63,686 bases of DNA from an uncultured Planctomycetota bacterium (GCA_900696465.1 CAADGE010000041.1:1-63686); one strand, 5' to 3'; positions 47,238-56,467 are shown, counted from the stretch's first letter. Numbers and translations are program-made. Notes: generated by a model from the letters alone, not told the origin.

Positions 47238-48164
47238 ATGACGACAGCACACAAATACCTGCAGCACATGAGCCCCGGCAGATTTCTGCTCGCCGGCGCG
47301 CTTGGACTCGCACTGACGCTTTGCGGCTCGGCAGATCGAGCAATCGCTCAGCCGTCCGAGGAGCCGCCGCTTGCAGGACCTCGAGCCAAGGCCCGGCATC
47401 GCATGGCCGATGTCGAGCGCGAGCACGCCGTCCGGGGCGCGTGGGCACCGCACGGTGAAGGTCGCGGCTTTCTTGATGATGATCGCCCGCTGCCACCGGA
47501 GCTCATCGACAGCGTGATGGAACTGATTCGCGAGAAATTGCCGGAGCGCTACGAGCGGCTGACCAAATTGCGAGAGTCCAACCCGGAGCGATTCGAGCGA
47601 CTGATCCGACGCATGGCACCGATGCTGCGTGAGTATCGGGCGCTGCGGGAGCAGGACGCGGAGATGGCCGAGACGATCATCGATGAGTTCCGGACGCAGG
47701 AAGAACTCCATAAGCTTTCGCAGCAATACCGGGAGCTTGCAGGAGATGAAGCCCGACAGGCCGAGATCGAAAAGGAGATCGCCGCGCTGGCCCGCAGCCA
47801 GATGGAAATCTTTCAGAAGCGCATGGAGTATCGGCTGAAGGACATGGAGGCGCGGCTGCAGCGCCAGCAGGAATTCATCCAGCAGGAGCGCGCACGGATG
47901 ATGGAAGCCCAGGCGAACTTTGAGCAGCGCCTCGCCGATCGCATCGAAGAAATCAAGCAGGGCAAGGTGGCGCCGGAACGGCGACCGTTCAAGAGAGGAT
48001 TCCACCGCGGTGAACGCGGCTTCGGTCCGCCGGATGGTGAAGCGCCGGGGGCGCCTCCGGGAATGCGCGGCGATCGGCCGATGCGCGGTCCGCCACCGCC
48101 ACCGCCGCCCATACCACCGGAGTCGGAGGAGGATGACGAGGGCAACGGCATCGGAGAGTTCTGA
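47238..48164 (+). CDS. Secreted coiled-coil protein of the sigma operon
   Basis: 308 residues. A signal peptide (GRFLLAGALGLALTLCG) is followed by a charged helical region (about 95-240) with long heptad-like stretches such as ELHKLSQQYRELAGDEARQ and QRQQEFIQQERARMMEAQ. The C-terminus is rich in Gly, Pro and Arg, with a run of seven prolines. It resembles Spy/CpxP-type periplasmic chaperones in composition and layout, though the LTxxQ motif was not found. AAGGAAG precedes the ATG. It is the third gene after the sigma/anti-sigma pair and is followed by a strong terminator. A sensor or chaperone role is inference. Confidence 0.65.
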   Translation: MTTAHKYLQHMSPGRFLLAGALGLALTLCGSADRAIAQPSEEPPLAGPRAKARHRMADVEREHAVRGAWAPHGEGRGFLDDDRPLPPELIDSVMELIREKLPERYERLTKLRESNPERFERLIRRMAPMLREYRALREQDAEMAETIIDEFRTQEELHKLSQQYRELAGDEARQAEIEKEIAALARSQMEIFQKRMEYRLKDMEARLQRQQEFIQQERARMMEAQANFEQRLADRIEEIKQGKVAPERRPFKRGFHRGERGFGPPDGEAPGAPPGMRGDRPMRGPPPPPPPIPPESEEDDEGNGIGEF

Positions 48165-48199
48165 ACGACGGTTCTCCTGCGATTGATGATATCACTCAC

Positions 48200-48233
48200 G
48201 GCCGCGCGGCAAACTACCCGCGCGGCCTTTTTT
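48200..48233 (+). terminator. Strong rho-independent terminator
   Basis: GGCCGCGCGG (48200-48209) pairs perfectly with CCGCGCGGCC (48218-48227), loop of 8 bases, followed by six T. This ends the sigma-operon transcript. The other side lacks a T-run, so it works in one direction only. Confidence 0.92.
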
Positions 48234-49509
48234 ATTCCATCGCGTCGTCCAGGTCCGTGACCGGCAGGACTTGGACTCGACCCGCCCTTGGCGTCGGCAC
48301 GGTCGGATTCGTGAGAAAGATCAAGGCGTTTCCTTCGGCCAGACCGAAGGGGTCGGCGGAACCGCTCCAGTGACACGGTGATGTCATCAGGCCGTGTTGC
48401 GGGTCACTCCAGAGTCGAGCGGGGATGTATGCCGGCCTGGCATCACGGTGGGCGGCGATGTCCACGGCGCACGTCGCGGAGACGTACATCGGCGGACGAC
48501 ACGGATAACCCAGTAACGATCGCACGACCATTCGAATAAACAGCCATGCACAGACGAAGGCGCTGACCGGGTTGCCGGGCAGGCCGAAGACATGCTGTCC
48601 AGCGGGGCCGATGCCGTATGCGACGGGTTTTCCCGGCCGCATGTGAACACCGTGAAACTGCCAGTTGACTCCCAGCGCTGACAGCACCTCGGGCACCAGA
48701 TCGTGCGTCCCCATGGACATACCGCCGACGCTGAGGACGATTGGTTGTTTCAGCGCCTCGGTGAATCGATCCGTGAGCGACTCTCGGGTGTCACGGCCGA
48801 CGTCGCTCCTCATCGTCGCCGCGCCAAACTGCCGCATGAGCGCAACGAGCATTGGACCATTGCTGTCGAAGATCTGACCAGGCCGTCGCGCTTCGCCGGG
48901 GCGAACGAGTTCATCGCCGGTGGAGACAATGGCCGCGCCGACAGTTCTCGCTACTTCGAGCTGCGCGGCGCCGGCGGTGGTGACGGCGGCAACTTGCGCC
49001 GGGCCGATTCGGCAAGGCGGCTTCAGGACGATGTCGCCGGACTTTCGATCGTTGCCCTTGCGAGTCACGGATTGCTCGGCCGTGGCTGCTTTGCGCACAG
49101 TTACGACGTTGCCTGCGATCTCGCAATCCTCAATCTTCACGACCGCATCGGCGCCAGATGGCAGCGGCGCACCGGTGTTGATCCGCACGGCCTGGCCGGT
49201 ACCCACGGTGCCATCGAACATACCCCCCGCCGGGACGATGCCGATGATGGCCAGTGTCGCACTTTCCGTTGTGCAGTCCGCGGCGCGAACGGCGAAACCA
49301 TCCATCATGGCCTTGTCGAAGGCGGGATAATCGTCCTGGACGATAACCGGCGCGGCGAGAATGCGGCCACAGGAATCCAACAATCCGACAGATTCGGTCT
49401 GTACGGATGGCCTGTGCGCGTTGACGGCGCGACTGATGATCTCCCATGCCTGCTCAAGGGAAACAAGCGGGTGCGGGTCCTTGCCCCAGGTTTTCACGGC
49501 GGTCTTCAT
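48232..49509 (-). CDS. moeA: Molybdopterin molybdenumtransferase MoeA
   Basis: 425 residues. MoeA inserts molybdate into adenylated molybdopterin in molybdenum cofactor synthesis. Conserved segments: DYPAFDKAMMDGFAVRAAD, INTGAPLPSGADAVVK and GLPGNPVSA. The usual GGVSVG motif is GGMSMGTHDLV here, a slight variant. The ATG at 49509 is preferred over the further upstream frame, which lacks conservation. No other molybdenum genes lie in the window. Its last bases overlap the terminator of the convergent operon. Confidence 0.93.
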   Translation of the reverse strand: MKTAVKTWGKDPHPLVSLEQAWEIISRAVNAHRPSVQTESVGLLDSCGRILAAPVIVQDDYPAFDKAMMDGFAVRAADCTTESATLAIIGIVPAGGMFDGTVGTGQAVRINTGAPLPSGADAVVKIEDCEIAGNVVTVRKAATAEQSVTRKGNDRKSGDIVLKPPCRIGPAQVAAVTTAGAAQLEVARTVGAAIVSTGDELVRPGEARRPGQIFDSNGPMLVALMRQFGAATMRSDVGRDTRESLTDRFTEALKQPIVLSVGGMSMGTHDLVPEVLSALGVNWQFHGVHMRPGKPVAYGIGPAGQHVFGLPGNPVSAFVCAWLFIRMVVRSLLGYPCRPPMYVSATCAVDIAAHRDARPAYIPARLWSDPQHGLMTSPCHWSGSADPFGLAEGNALIFLTNPTVPTPRAGRVQVLPVTDLDDAME

Positions 49510-49652
49510 CCTGCGACGGTCTCCCGCTGCGATCCGGCAGAGGTAATGCATCCACGTACACAGAGCGCGATTGACTCGACTTATCATCCTGCCTGGATAT
49601 GTTTCGGGCAACCCGGGTAGCGCGCGAATGGACATGCGGCAAGGTCAGCCGC

Positions 49653-50300
49653 TTAGCGAAGTGGTCTGGCCGTGAAGGTCAGTGATTGGCTTGACGGCGA
49701 GATCGTCGGCACGAGGTACGGCCCTGTCGGTTGTCGAACGCTGCGATAGTGTCCGGGGATGTAGCCGGTAGCTGTATGTTCGCCGCGGACGTAGTCACCG
49801 CTGCCGAGGTAGCTGCCGCGAATGTAGCCGGTCGGCGTGTGCTCGCCGCGAATGAAGTCTCCTTCGCGGCGATAATGCCCGGGCAGGTAGCCGTGCGCGG
49901 TGTGTTCACCACGGATGTAGTAGGGTTGGTCGCGCGTGGGGCCGGCGGACTCAACGGCGATGCGCGGCCGCGAGCGCGATTCGGCCCACGATGGCGACAT
50001 CAGCGAAGCGCTATCTGATGCGGGTCGTCTTCCCGCTGCATTGGAGTGCGCCTCGCCGGATCTGTTCGAGCCGTCGTGCTGTAGCTTCTGCGCAGACTTC
50101 TGCCGCTCCTGTCGTGCGATTTCCGCGGCCTGCGCCGGCGTGATGGGTACGAGACCATCCGGCGTAAAGTGATAGATTTCGGGCGGGGGAAGTGTGTCGG
50201 TTCGCTCGGGCGGCGTCCACGGCTGCGGCTTCGCGCAGGCCAACGGCAGCAGGCACATCGCCAGGAGCAGACGAATCAGGATGCGGCTTGGTCGGTGCAT
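49653..50300 (-). CDS. Lipoprotein with tandem RGEHT repeats
   Basis: 215 residues. Signal peptide with lipobox LPLAC (Cys22), followed by a low-complexity linker (about 30-125). Near the C-terminus are three repeats of about 21 residues with the core RGEHTxxGYxxGxY: RGEHTAHGYLPGHY, RGEHTPTGYIRGSY and RGEHTATGYIPGHY. This pattern is not one I recognise as a named domain. It starts about 144 bases beyond moeA on the same strand; the function is unknown. The repeats suggest a surface or cell-wall-binding protein. Confidence 0.72.
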   Translation of the reverse strand: MHRPSRILIRLLLAMCLLPLACAKPQPWTPPERTDTLPPPEIYHFTPDGLVPITPAQAAEIARQERQKSAQKLQHDGSNRSGEAHSNAAGRRPASDSASLMSPSWAESRSRPRIAVESAGPTRDQPYYIRGEHTAHGYLPGHYRREGDFIRGEHTPTGYIRGSYLGSGDYVRGEHTATGYIPGHYRSVRQPTGPYLVPTISPSSQSLTFTARPLR

Positions 50301-50798
50301 GGTACTCGCGTGTTTCGCAAGGTTACGATTAGATTATTCTAGCGCGCGGCAAGCCAATTCGCAGGAGTGAAACCGATCATGCACCTCGTGGGCAACGTCA
50401 GCGGCATCTGGCCGGATGCGGCACGCGAATACCGCAGACGCGGCCACTCGTTGTGTCTCGAGTTTGACCGGAAGACTGTAGGTGAACCATGTACGGGCTT
50501 CAGCCGGCTTCTATTCAGATCAGAGTGGGCCGCGCATGAGTAGCCATGTCTACCACGAAATCTTTTTGCATTTTAATTGGTACATGAATATTGACGTAGA
50601 GCTGTTAGTCGCGCTCGCCCAATCCGTACTGGCAATATGTCCGATCTCGCTTACGATACTTGTGTCGCACTCAACCTTTACTGCTTGGATCCTGCGTGGT
50701 TTCACCAAGGCATTCGGGACATGAGTAGGGCTTCTTGGAACGCCCTTGATTGTCATTTGGCCGTCTCGCATCCGATGTCTTCATTTGGTACTCCTGAA
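50301..50798. other. 498-base AT-richer intergenic region
   Basis: Composition is visibly more AT-rich than its neighbours. One small frame (50379-50543) has a good ribosome site and is listed separately. Other short frames on both strands (for example 50482-50724, 80 residues) show no recognisable protein or start signal. It may contain decayed or acquired DNA. Confidence 0.5.
50379..50543 (+). CDS. Small ORF of unknown function
   Basis: 54 residues, beginning MHLVGNVSGIWPDAARE and ending in SEWAAHE. GGAGTGA lies 8 bases before the ATG, the main reason for calling it. No known family, no membrane segment. It may be a real small protein or the remains of a larger gene. Confidence 0.35.
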   Translation: MHLVGNVSGIWPDAAREYRRRGHSLCLEFDRKTVGEPCTGFSRLLFRSEWAAHE

Positions 50799-52292
50799 TT
50801 ATACGTGCTCCGGGGGCTGAATCTTCGCCACTTCGCCGGCGGCGAGCTTCTTCTGGTACTGCTTCCAGGTCATGCTCGGCAGGCCGCTGTCGACCGGTTT
50901 CATGGTGATGCAGCCCTCAACGGGGCAGACCAGCGAGCACATGTTGCAGCCGACGCAGGTATTCTGTTTGATCGTGAACACTCCGATGTATCCGTCGCCC
51001 ATGCCGGGCAGCACCTCAACGTCGCCGCTTTTGAGAAACTCCATGTTAGGGTTGATCAGGCGAGCGCCGTTGCCGTTCTTGGATGCGGGGGCCGATGGTT
51101 GTTTCACAGCCGCACGGCCTGAAGGCCGTGGCTCTTCGGCAGGCATGGACGCTTCTTGTCGGCCAAAGCGATTGACGAAATCCTGTTCCGGCACTTTCTC
51201 CCAGGAGATCGACTGGTGGCAGCCGTCTTCACAAGCGATGTAGCAGAGCCCGCAGTGGATGCATTTGGCCTGATCGATCTCGGCGACGACCTTGTAACCG
51301 AGGTCGAGGTCGCCCCAGTCGACGACGTTCGGCACGGCCTTGCCCTGAAAGTCGCTGATCTTCCTGAAGCCGCGCTCGCGCATCCAGTTCTTCAGGCCGC
51401 TCTCCATGTGCTCGACGATGCGAAAGCCGTAGTGCATCACCGCTGTGCAGACCTGCACGCTGCCTGCGCCGAGCAGGAGAAACTCGACCGCGTCCTGCCA
51501 TGCCTGAATGCCGCCGATTCCGCTGATGGGGATGCCCACCTGCGGGTCCGACGCGATGCTCGACACCATGTTGAGGGCGATTGGCTTGACGGCGGGGCCG
51601 CAGTAGCCACCGTGCGAGCCGCGGCCGGCGACGTTCGGCTTCGGTGCGAAGCTGTTGAGATCGACGCCCATGATGCTGTTGATCGTGTTGATGAGCGAGA
51701 CAGCGTCGGCCCCGCCCTTGGCCGCCGCCCGAGCGACCACGCGCACGTCGCTGATATTCGGCGTGAGCTTGATCATCACGGGAATCTTCGCCACTTCCTT
51801 GCACCAGCGGGTGATCATCTCGGTGTATTCCGGCACCTGACCGACGGCTGAGCCCATGCCGCGTTCGCTCATGCCGTGGGGGCAGCCGAAGTTCAGCTCG
51901 ACGCCGTCGCAGCCGGTGTCCTGGGTTCGCTTGATGATGTCGTGCCAGGTCTCCTGCTTGGACTCGACCATGAGCGAGACCCACAGGGCGTGGGTGGGGA
52001 ACTCCTTCTTGATCTTTCGAATTTCGGCGAGGTTGACCTCCAGCGGGCGATCGGTGATGAGCTCGATGTTGTTGAGGCCCATGACCTTTCGGCCGTCGTA
52101 ATCGACCGCGCCGTAGCGGGAGGAGACGTTGACGATGGGCTCATGGTTGAGCGTCTTCCACACGGCCCCACCCCAGCCGGCCTCAAAGGCCCGGCGAATC
52201 TGATAGGCGCTGTTCGTCGGCGGGGCCGAGGCGAGCCAGAAGGGGTTCGGGGCTTTGACGCCGCAGAAGTTGATGGAAAGGTCCGGAGTCAT
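50799..52292 (-). CDS. preA: Dihydropyrimidine dehydrogenase subunit PreA
   Basis: 497 residues. PreA, with PreT, reduces uracil and thymine using NADH. The FMN barrel covers about 1-300; active-site Cys is in NFGCPHGMSERGMGSAVGQ. Two ferredoxin-type clusters follow, CIHCGLCYIACEDGC and CVGCNMCSLVCPVEGC. Between them lies an insert of about 65 residues rich in Ala, Pro and Ser (from about GRQEASMPAEEP), which is longer than in E. coli. preT is not adjacent. GGGAGGATTGATA precedes the ATG. Divergent from the Uma2 gene with a shared promoter region. Confidence 0.9.
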   Translation of the reverse strand: MTPDLSINFCGVKAPNPFWLASAPPTNSAYQIRRAFEAGWGGAVWKTLNHEPIVNVSSRYGAVDYDGRKVMGLNNIELITDRPLEVNLAEIRKIKKEFPTHALWVSLMVESKQETWHDIIKRTQDTGCDGVELNFGCPHGMSERGMGSAVGQVPEYTEMITRWCKEVAKIPVMIKLTPNISDVRVVARAAAKGGADAVSLINTINSIMGVDLNSFAPKPNVAGRGSHGGYCGPAVKPIALNMVSSIASDPQVGIPISGIGGIQAWQDAVEFLLLGAGSVQVCTAVMHYGFRIVEHMESGLKNWMRERGFRKISDFQGKAVPNVVDWGDLDLGYKVVAEIDQAKCIHCGLCYIACEDGCHQSISWEKVPEQDFVNRFGRQEASMPAEEPRPSGRAAVKQPSAPASKNGNGARLINPNMEFLKSGDVEVLPGMGDGYIGVFTIKQNTCVGCNMCSLVCPVEGCITMKPVDSGLPSMTWKQYQKKLAAGEVAKIQPPEHV

Positions 52293-52329
52293 TATCAATC
52301 CTCCCGGTTTACCGGTGCCCGAGGACGCC

Positions 52330-52362
52330 ATTATATCACGGTTCGCTCTGGCGTGATATAAT
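52330..52362. promoter_or_regulatory. Symmetric divergent promoter region of preA and the Uma2 gene
   Basis: ATTATATCACG (52330-52340) and CGTGATATAAT (52352-52362) form a perfect 11-base inverted repeat separated by 11 bases. Each arm contains TGATATAAT in its own transcription direction, an extended -10 element, pointing left to preA and right to the Uma2 gene. Only one RNA polymerase could probably bind at a time. Confidence 0.6.
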
Positions 52363-52367
52363 CAGAG

Positions 52368-52381
52368 CAGGAAGCTTCCTG
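52368..52381. promoter_or_regulatory. Perfect 14-base palindrome near the Uma2 transcript start
   Basis: CAGGAAGCTTCCTG is a perfect palindrome starting 5 bases after the rightward TATAAT, where a repressor operator would block transcription. No regulator gene is beside it. Operator role is inferred. Confidence 0.45.
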
Positions 52382-52413
52382 TTTGTTCTACGGATTGCCG
52401 GGGTACTGACGCC

Positions 52414-52977
52414 ATGCACGATCGACTTACGGCTGAACCGATCCGGCTCACGTACGAGGATTTCCGCGCCTTGCCCGACGACGGCAAGCGCTATGAAATC
52501 CTCGACGGAGATTTGTACATGAGCCCGTCGCCCATCACACAACATCAACGGTTCGTCGCCAGACTGCACGTTATCTTGACCCTGCATGTCAACCAGCACC
52601 GACTCGGCGAAGTGTTCGTCTCTCCATACGACGTAGTCCTCGGGCGACATGATGTCGTTGAGCCCGACTTACTGTTCGTAGCGAGGGAGAACTCTCAGAT
52701 TGTTACCGCCAAGAACATTCAGGGCGTGCCGGACCTCCTGGTGGAGGTGCTCTCTGACTCTACTCGTGAGAGAGACCTGCGCGACAAGCGAAACATCTAT
52801 GCCCGGTGCGGCGTGCCGTGGTACTGGATCGTCGACCCCGAAGGGCCGCGGGTCATGGAGCTCAAGCTCATGGATCGAGCCTACGCGGTGGTGGCGGAGG
52901 TATCCGGCAAGGCAAACTGGACGCCGGAACTCTTCCCGAATCTCGCGATTGGCCTGCCAGAATTGACTGCATCCTAA
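52414..52977 (+). CDS. Uma2 family restriction-endonuclease-fold protein
   Basis: 187 residues. Uma2 (DUF820) proteins have a PD-(D/E)XK nuclease fold and are abundant in cyanobacteria and planctomycetes. Sequence features: LTYEDFRALPDDGKRYEILDG, VVEPDLLFV and VPDLLVEVLSDSTRERD followed by K in LRDKRNIYA, consistent with the catalytic Asp, Glu and Lys. Its biological role is unknown. It stands alone on its strand, divergent from preA across the symmetric promoter region. Confidence 0.88.
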   Translation: MHDRLTAEPIRLTYEDFRALPDDGKRYEILDGDLYMSPSPITQHQRFVARLHVILTLHVNQHRLGEVFVSPYDVVLGRHDVVEPDLLFVARENSQIVTAKNIQGVPDLLVEVLSDSTRERDLRDKRNIYARCGVPWYWIVDPEGPRVMELKLMDRAYAVVAEVSGKANWTPELFPNLAIGLPELTAS

Positions 52978-53167
52978 CCGCCTGCCAAAGCGGGCAAATC
53001 CCTGTTTCCAATAGCGGGCTGCCTTCGCCGCAACATTTCAAACAGCCAAGGGCAACCGAAGAAATATTATCCAACCCTCGTTGAACCGGCCTCGGTCACG
53101 CCGCGTACAGCCCGATGGCCGTTCTTTCGGAATTGACTGAAACCTGGACAGCTCAGGGAGGAGCGCC

Positions 53168-53935
53168 GTGGATTATCGCATCCATCTCAACTTCGCCACC
53201 GCAGCGGTCGTGGTCATCATTGCGGCATTCGCCAGCTTTCTGACCAGCACGGTCGTTGCTGCACGGGCCTACGTCGAGCGCGGGGCACAGGTTTCGCGCG
53301 GCGACCAGACCATCATCGTCAAGGGATCGACGCGGAAGCGTATCCGGTCCGATCGGGCCGTCTGGCGAATCATCGTCTATGGCGAGGCGCCGGAGCTCAC
53401 CGAGGCATTCTCGATTCTGGACAGCGGCGTGAGCAAGGTTCAGACATTCTTGCAGGAGCGCGGATTCACGCAGCCGCAGATCGGGCTCGGATCGATTGAC
53501 ACGACGACGCACTACATCCGCGACAAGAAGATCGCCCAGACGCGGCAGGTGGAATCTTACCTGCTGGATCGGACGATTTTCGTCACCACGGAGGACGTGG
53601 ACCGCGTACAGCAAGCGGCGGGCGAGGTGACGCAACTGATCGAGGCCGGCATCCGTGTCGTCTCCTGCATGCCGGAGTATCACTACAAATATCTGGCGGA
53701 CCTGAAAATTGAACTCATGTCGGCTGCATCAGCCGATGCGCGACTGCGGGCAGAGAAGATCGCCCAGGCAGCGGGCTGCCGGATCGCAGAGGTGCGGTCG
53801 GCGCGGATGGGTGTCTTGCAGATCACACAGCCCTACTCAACCGACGTGAGCGACTACGGCATCCACGACACCTCGACGATCGACAAGGACGTGACTGCCG
53901 TGGTTTCGGTGACGTTTCAGATCGAGGCGAACTGA
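53168..53935 (+). CDS. SIMPL domain protein
   Basis: 255 residues. One N-terminal hydrophobic segment (about 9-33) acts as signal or anchor, followed by a SIMPL (DUF541) domain: VKGSTRKRIRSDRAVWRIIV, TTTHYIRDKKI and the closing TAVVSVTFQIEA. SIMPL proteins are secreted or membrane-tethered and of unclear function. GGGAGGAG lies before a GTG start at 53168, which is why GTG was chosen. Confidence 0.85.
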   Translation: MDYRIHLNFATAAVVVIIAAFASFLTSTVVAARAYVERGAQVSRGDQTIIVKGSTRKRIRSDRAVWRIIVYGEAPELTEAFSILDSGVSKVQTFLQERGFTQPQIGLGSIDTTTHYIRDKKIAQTRQVESYLLDRTIFVTTEDVDRVQQAAGEVTQLIEAGIRVVSCMPEYHYKYLADLKIELMSAASADARLRAEKIAQAAGCRIAEVRSARMGVLQITQPYSTDVSDYGIHDTSTIDKDVTAVVSVTFQIEAN

Positions 53936-53968
53936 GAAACGAACCGCCTGCCGCACGGACTTATCCGC

Positions 53969-54472
53969 TCAGATCGCACAGACACAGTCCACCTCCACCA
54001 GCGCGCCGGGGACCACAAAATCCTTGACGACGACCGTCGAGCGTGCAGGGCGCGGTTCAGGGAAGATGCTCATGTAGACTTCGTTGAACGTCTTGAAGTC
54101 GGCGAACTCCTTGAGGAAGCAGGTACACTTCAGGACTTTGTCCAGCGATGAGCCGGCGGCCTCGACCGACGCCTTCAGGTTCAAGAGCGTCTGCCGTGCC
54201 TGGGCCTCGAAGCCATCGGCCATGACCGACTTGCCCTCCGTGCGCGTCACGCCCACGCAGCCGGCGACGAAGACGAGATTTCCTAACTTCGTGGCTCGCG
54301 AATAGGCGGGACTGGGGCTGCCGGGGATGATCTCTCGCCGGTGGGCTGTCGCTTCATCGTGCGCATGTACCTCCGATGTCAATATGGCGGCTGCCGCGCC
54401 GGCGGCGACGGCGACGCGACCTGCGCCGGTGAGAAACTCACGCCTGGATCCCTCTTGCATCGCATCCTTCAT
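53969..54472 (-). CDS. RidA-family protein with twin-arginine signal
   Basis: 167 residues. An N-terminal SRREFLTGAG motif and hydrophobic stretch (about 18-31) form a Tat signal, followed by a RidA/YjgF fold: SPAYSRATKLGNLVFVAGCVG and the substrate-binding PRPARSTVVV region. Cytosolic RidA hydrolyses reactive enamines; a Tat-exported version would act in the periplasm, where its substrate is unclear. GAGGGAG lies 8 bases before the ATG. A promoter candidate (TTCACC, 16 bases, TATAAT at 54521-54526) lies upstream. Confidence 0.85.
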   Translation of the reverse strand: MKDAMQEGSRREFLTGAGRVAVAAGAAAAILTSEVHAHDEATAHRREIIPGSPSPAYSRATKLGNLVFVAGCVGVTRTEGKSVMADGFEAQARQTLLNLKASVEAAGSSLDKVLKCTCFLKEFADFKTFNEVYMSIFPEPRPARSTVVVKDFVVPGALVEVDCVCAI

Positions 54473-54520
54473 GGCAGAACTCCCTCTGGTCTGATCAAAA
54501 CTCGACCACCACGTGCGGCC

Positions 54521-54548
54521 ATTATACGCCGGGTCCCGATCCGGTGAA
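54521..54548 (-). promoter_or_regulatory. Candidate promoter of the RidA-family gene
   Basis: On the minus strand TTCACC (54543-54548) and TATAAT (54521-54526) are 16 bases apart, about 50 bases upstream of the start codon. Four of six -35 positions match the consensus. Confidence 0.45.
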
Positions 54549-54640
54549 TTTCCACTATGATGTCCTCAGGACTCGCGGCTGGCCGGTCTGCCCGGACGGC
54601 CCTTTCACCAGGGACTTGCACACAACGAGAACGAGCCAAC

Positions 54641-56467
54641 ATGGAAATCAGGAATCTGGCGATCATCGCCCACGTCGATCACGGAAAGACCTCCCTTGTC
54701 GATTGTCTGCTGCGTCAAAGCGGTATGTTCCGCGAAGGCCAGATGGCGGGCGATCTCATCATGGACTCGAACCCGCAGGAACGGGAGCGCGGCATCACCA
54801 TCTTCGCCAAGAATTGCGCCATCTCCTACCGGGACTACAAAATCAACCTGATCGACACGCCGGGCCATGCCGACTTCGGCGGCGAAGTCGAGCGGGTGCT
54901 GAAGATGGCGGACGGCTGTCTGCTGGTGGTCGACGCCTTCGAGGGACCGATGCCACAGACGCGCTTCGTGCTGAAGAAGGCGTTCGAGTATCACCTCAAG
55001 CCGATCCTGGTCATCAACAAGATCGACCGGCCGGACGCGCGGCCGAAGGAGGTGCTCGACGAGACGCACGAGCTGTTTCTTGATCTTGGGGCAAATGAGG
55101 AATGCCTCGACTGGCCGGTGATCTATTCCAGCGCCAAGCTCGGCTTTGCCAGGCGACACCTGACAGACACCAACGAAGACATCAGCCCGCTTTTCGAGGA
55201 GATCGTCCGCAGCGTACCGCCACCATCGGGCTCGGCCGACGCACCGGTGCAGATGCTCGTGGCCTCCCTCGATTACTCCGACTACGTGGGCAAGATCGCG
55301 ATCGGGCGGGTGTTCAACGGCGCGCTGAACGGCGGGCAGGAGATCATGCTGATCTCCCGAGACGGACACCGCTGCAAGGAGAAAATCGACACCATCTACA
55401 CCTACGAGGGGCTCGGGCGAAAGAAGACCGAGCGGGCAGTCACGGGCGACATTGTCGCAGTGACCGGTCTGCCGGACGTGGGCATCGGCGACACGTTGAC
55501 CGACCCGGAGGATCCGCACCCGCTGCCGATCATTCCGGTTGATGAGCCGACGCTGACCATGGTCTTCTCGATCAACACGTCACCGTTCGCCGGGCGCGAG
55601 GGTGAGTATCTCACGACGCGTCACATCCGCGAACGGCTCTTCAAGGAGCTTCAGTCGAACGTCGCCCTGCGCGTCGAGGACATGCCGCAGAAGGATTCCT
55701 TCCGCGTGTCGGGACGCGGCCTCCTGCATCTGGGCGTACTGATCGAGACGATGCGCCGCGAAGGGTATGAGCTGATGGTGGGCAAGCCGCGGGTGATCTA
55801 TCGGGAGATCGGCGGGAAGAAGTGCGAGCCGGTCGAGTACCTGGTCGTGGACGTTCCCAGCAGTTCGTCCGGCTCGGTGATTGAACTGGTGGGCGGCCGC
55901 CGGGGCGAGATGATCAAGATGGACACCAAGGACACGATGTGTCATCTCGAGTTCACGATTCCCGCACGTGGCCTCATCGGTCTTCGGACGCGCATGCTCA
56001 ACGCGACACGCGGCGAAGCAGTCATGCACCACTCGTTCTATGAATATGAGCACCTGCGCGGGTCGATACCCACCCGACATGTGGGTGTCATGGTCGCCAG
56101 CGAAACGGGACGCGTCACGGCGTACGCCCTGGAGAACCTCGCGGATCGCGGGGTGATGTTCGTTCGTCCCGGTGATCAGGTGTACAAGGGCCAGATCGTT
56201 GGTGAACACTGCAAGGATGACGACATCGATGTGAACGTCGCCCGCGAGAAAAAGCTGACAAACGTCCGCGCCGCGTCGGCCGATAAGACGGTCGTGCTCA
56301 GACCGGCGCGGGAGCTGTCGCTGGAAGCTATGCTCGAATACATCGAGGACGACGAATGGGTCGAAGTGACGCCGAAGAGCTGCCGTATGCGAAAGCGTCT
56401 GCTTGACGCCGTGGAGCGGAAACGCGCCAGCCGCGACGAGGCCCGTGCCGAAGCGGCGCACAACTGA
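54641..56467 (+). CDS. typA: Translational GTPase TypA/BipA
   Basis: 608 residues, the standard length. BipA is a ribosome-associated GTPase assisting assembly and stress responses. G1 AHVDHGKT, the G2 region RGITI, G3 [11 protein letters not shown] and G4 NKID are all present, followed by the EF-G-like domains and the TypA-specific C-terminal domain. The start at [15 protein letters not shown] follows the family. An ATG 84 bases upstream is in frame but not conserved. Two short spans between 56467 and the tRNA hold nothing I recognise. Confidence 0.97.
   Translation: MEIRNLAIIAHVDHGKTSLVDCLLRQSGMFREGQMAGDLIMDSNPQERERGITIFAKNCAISYRDYKINLIDTPGHADFGGEVERVLKMADGCLLVVDAFEGPMPQTRFVLKKAFEYHLKPILVINKIDRPDARPKEVLDETHELFLDLGANEECLDWPVIYSSAKLGFARRHLTDTNEDISPLFEEIVRSVPPPSGSADAPVQMLVASLDYSDYVGKIAIGRVFNGALNGGQEIMLISRDGHRCKEKIDTIYTYEGLGRKKTERAVTGDIVAVTGLPDVGIGDTLTDPEDPHPLPIIPVDEPTLTMVFSINTSPFAGREGEYLTTRHIRERLFKELQSNVALRVEDMPQKDSFRVSGRGLLHLGVLIETMRREGYELMVGKPRVIYREIGGKKCEPVEYLVVDVPSSSSGSVIELVGGRRGEMIKMDTKDTMCHLEFTIPARGLIGLRTRMLNATRGEAVMHHSFYEYEHLRGSIPTRHVGVMVASETGRVTAYALENLADRGVMFVRPGDQVYKGQIVGEHCKDDDIDVNVAREKKLTNVRAASADKTVVLRPARELSLEAMLEYIEDDEWVEVTPKSCRMRKRLLDAVERKRASRDEARAEAAHN

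Noticed and set aside
50482-50724. Plus-strand frame of 80 residues in the AT-rich gap
   Set aside because: No ribosome site, no recognised protein; one hydrophobic stretch is not enough to call a gene.
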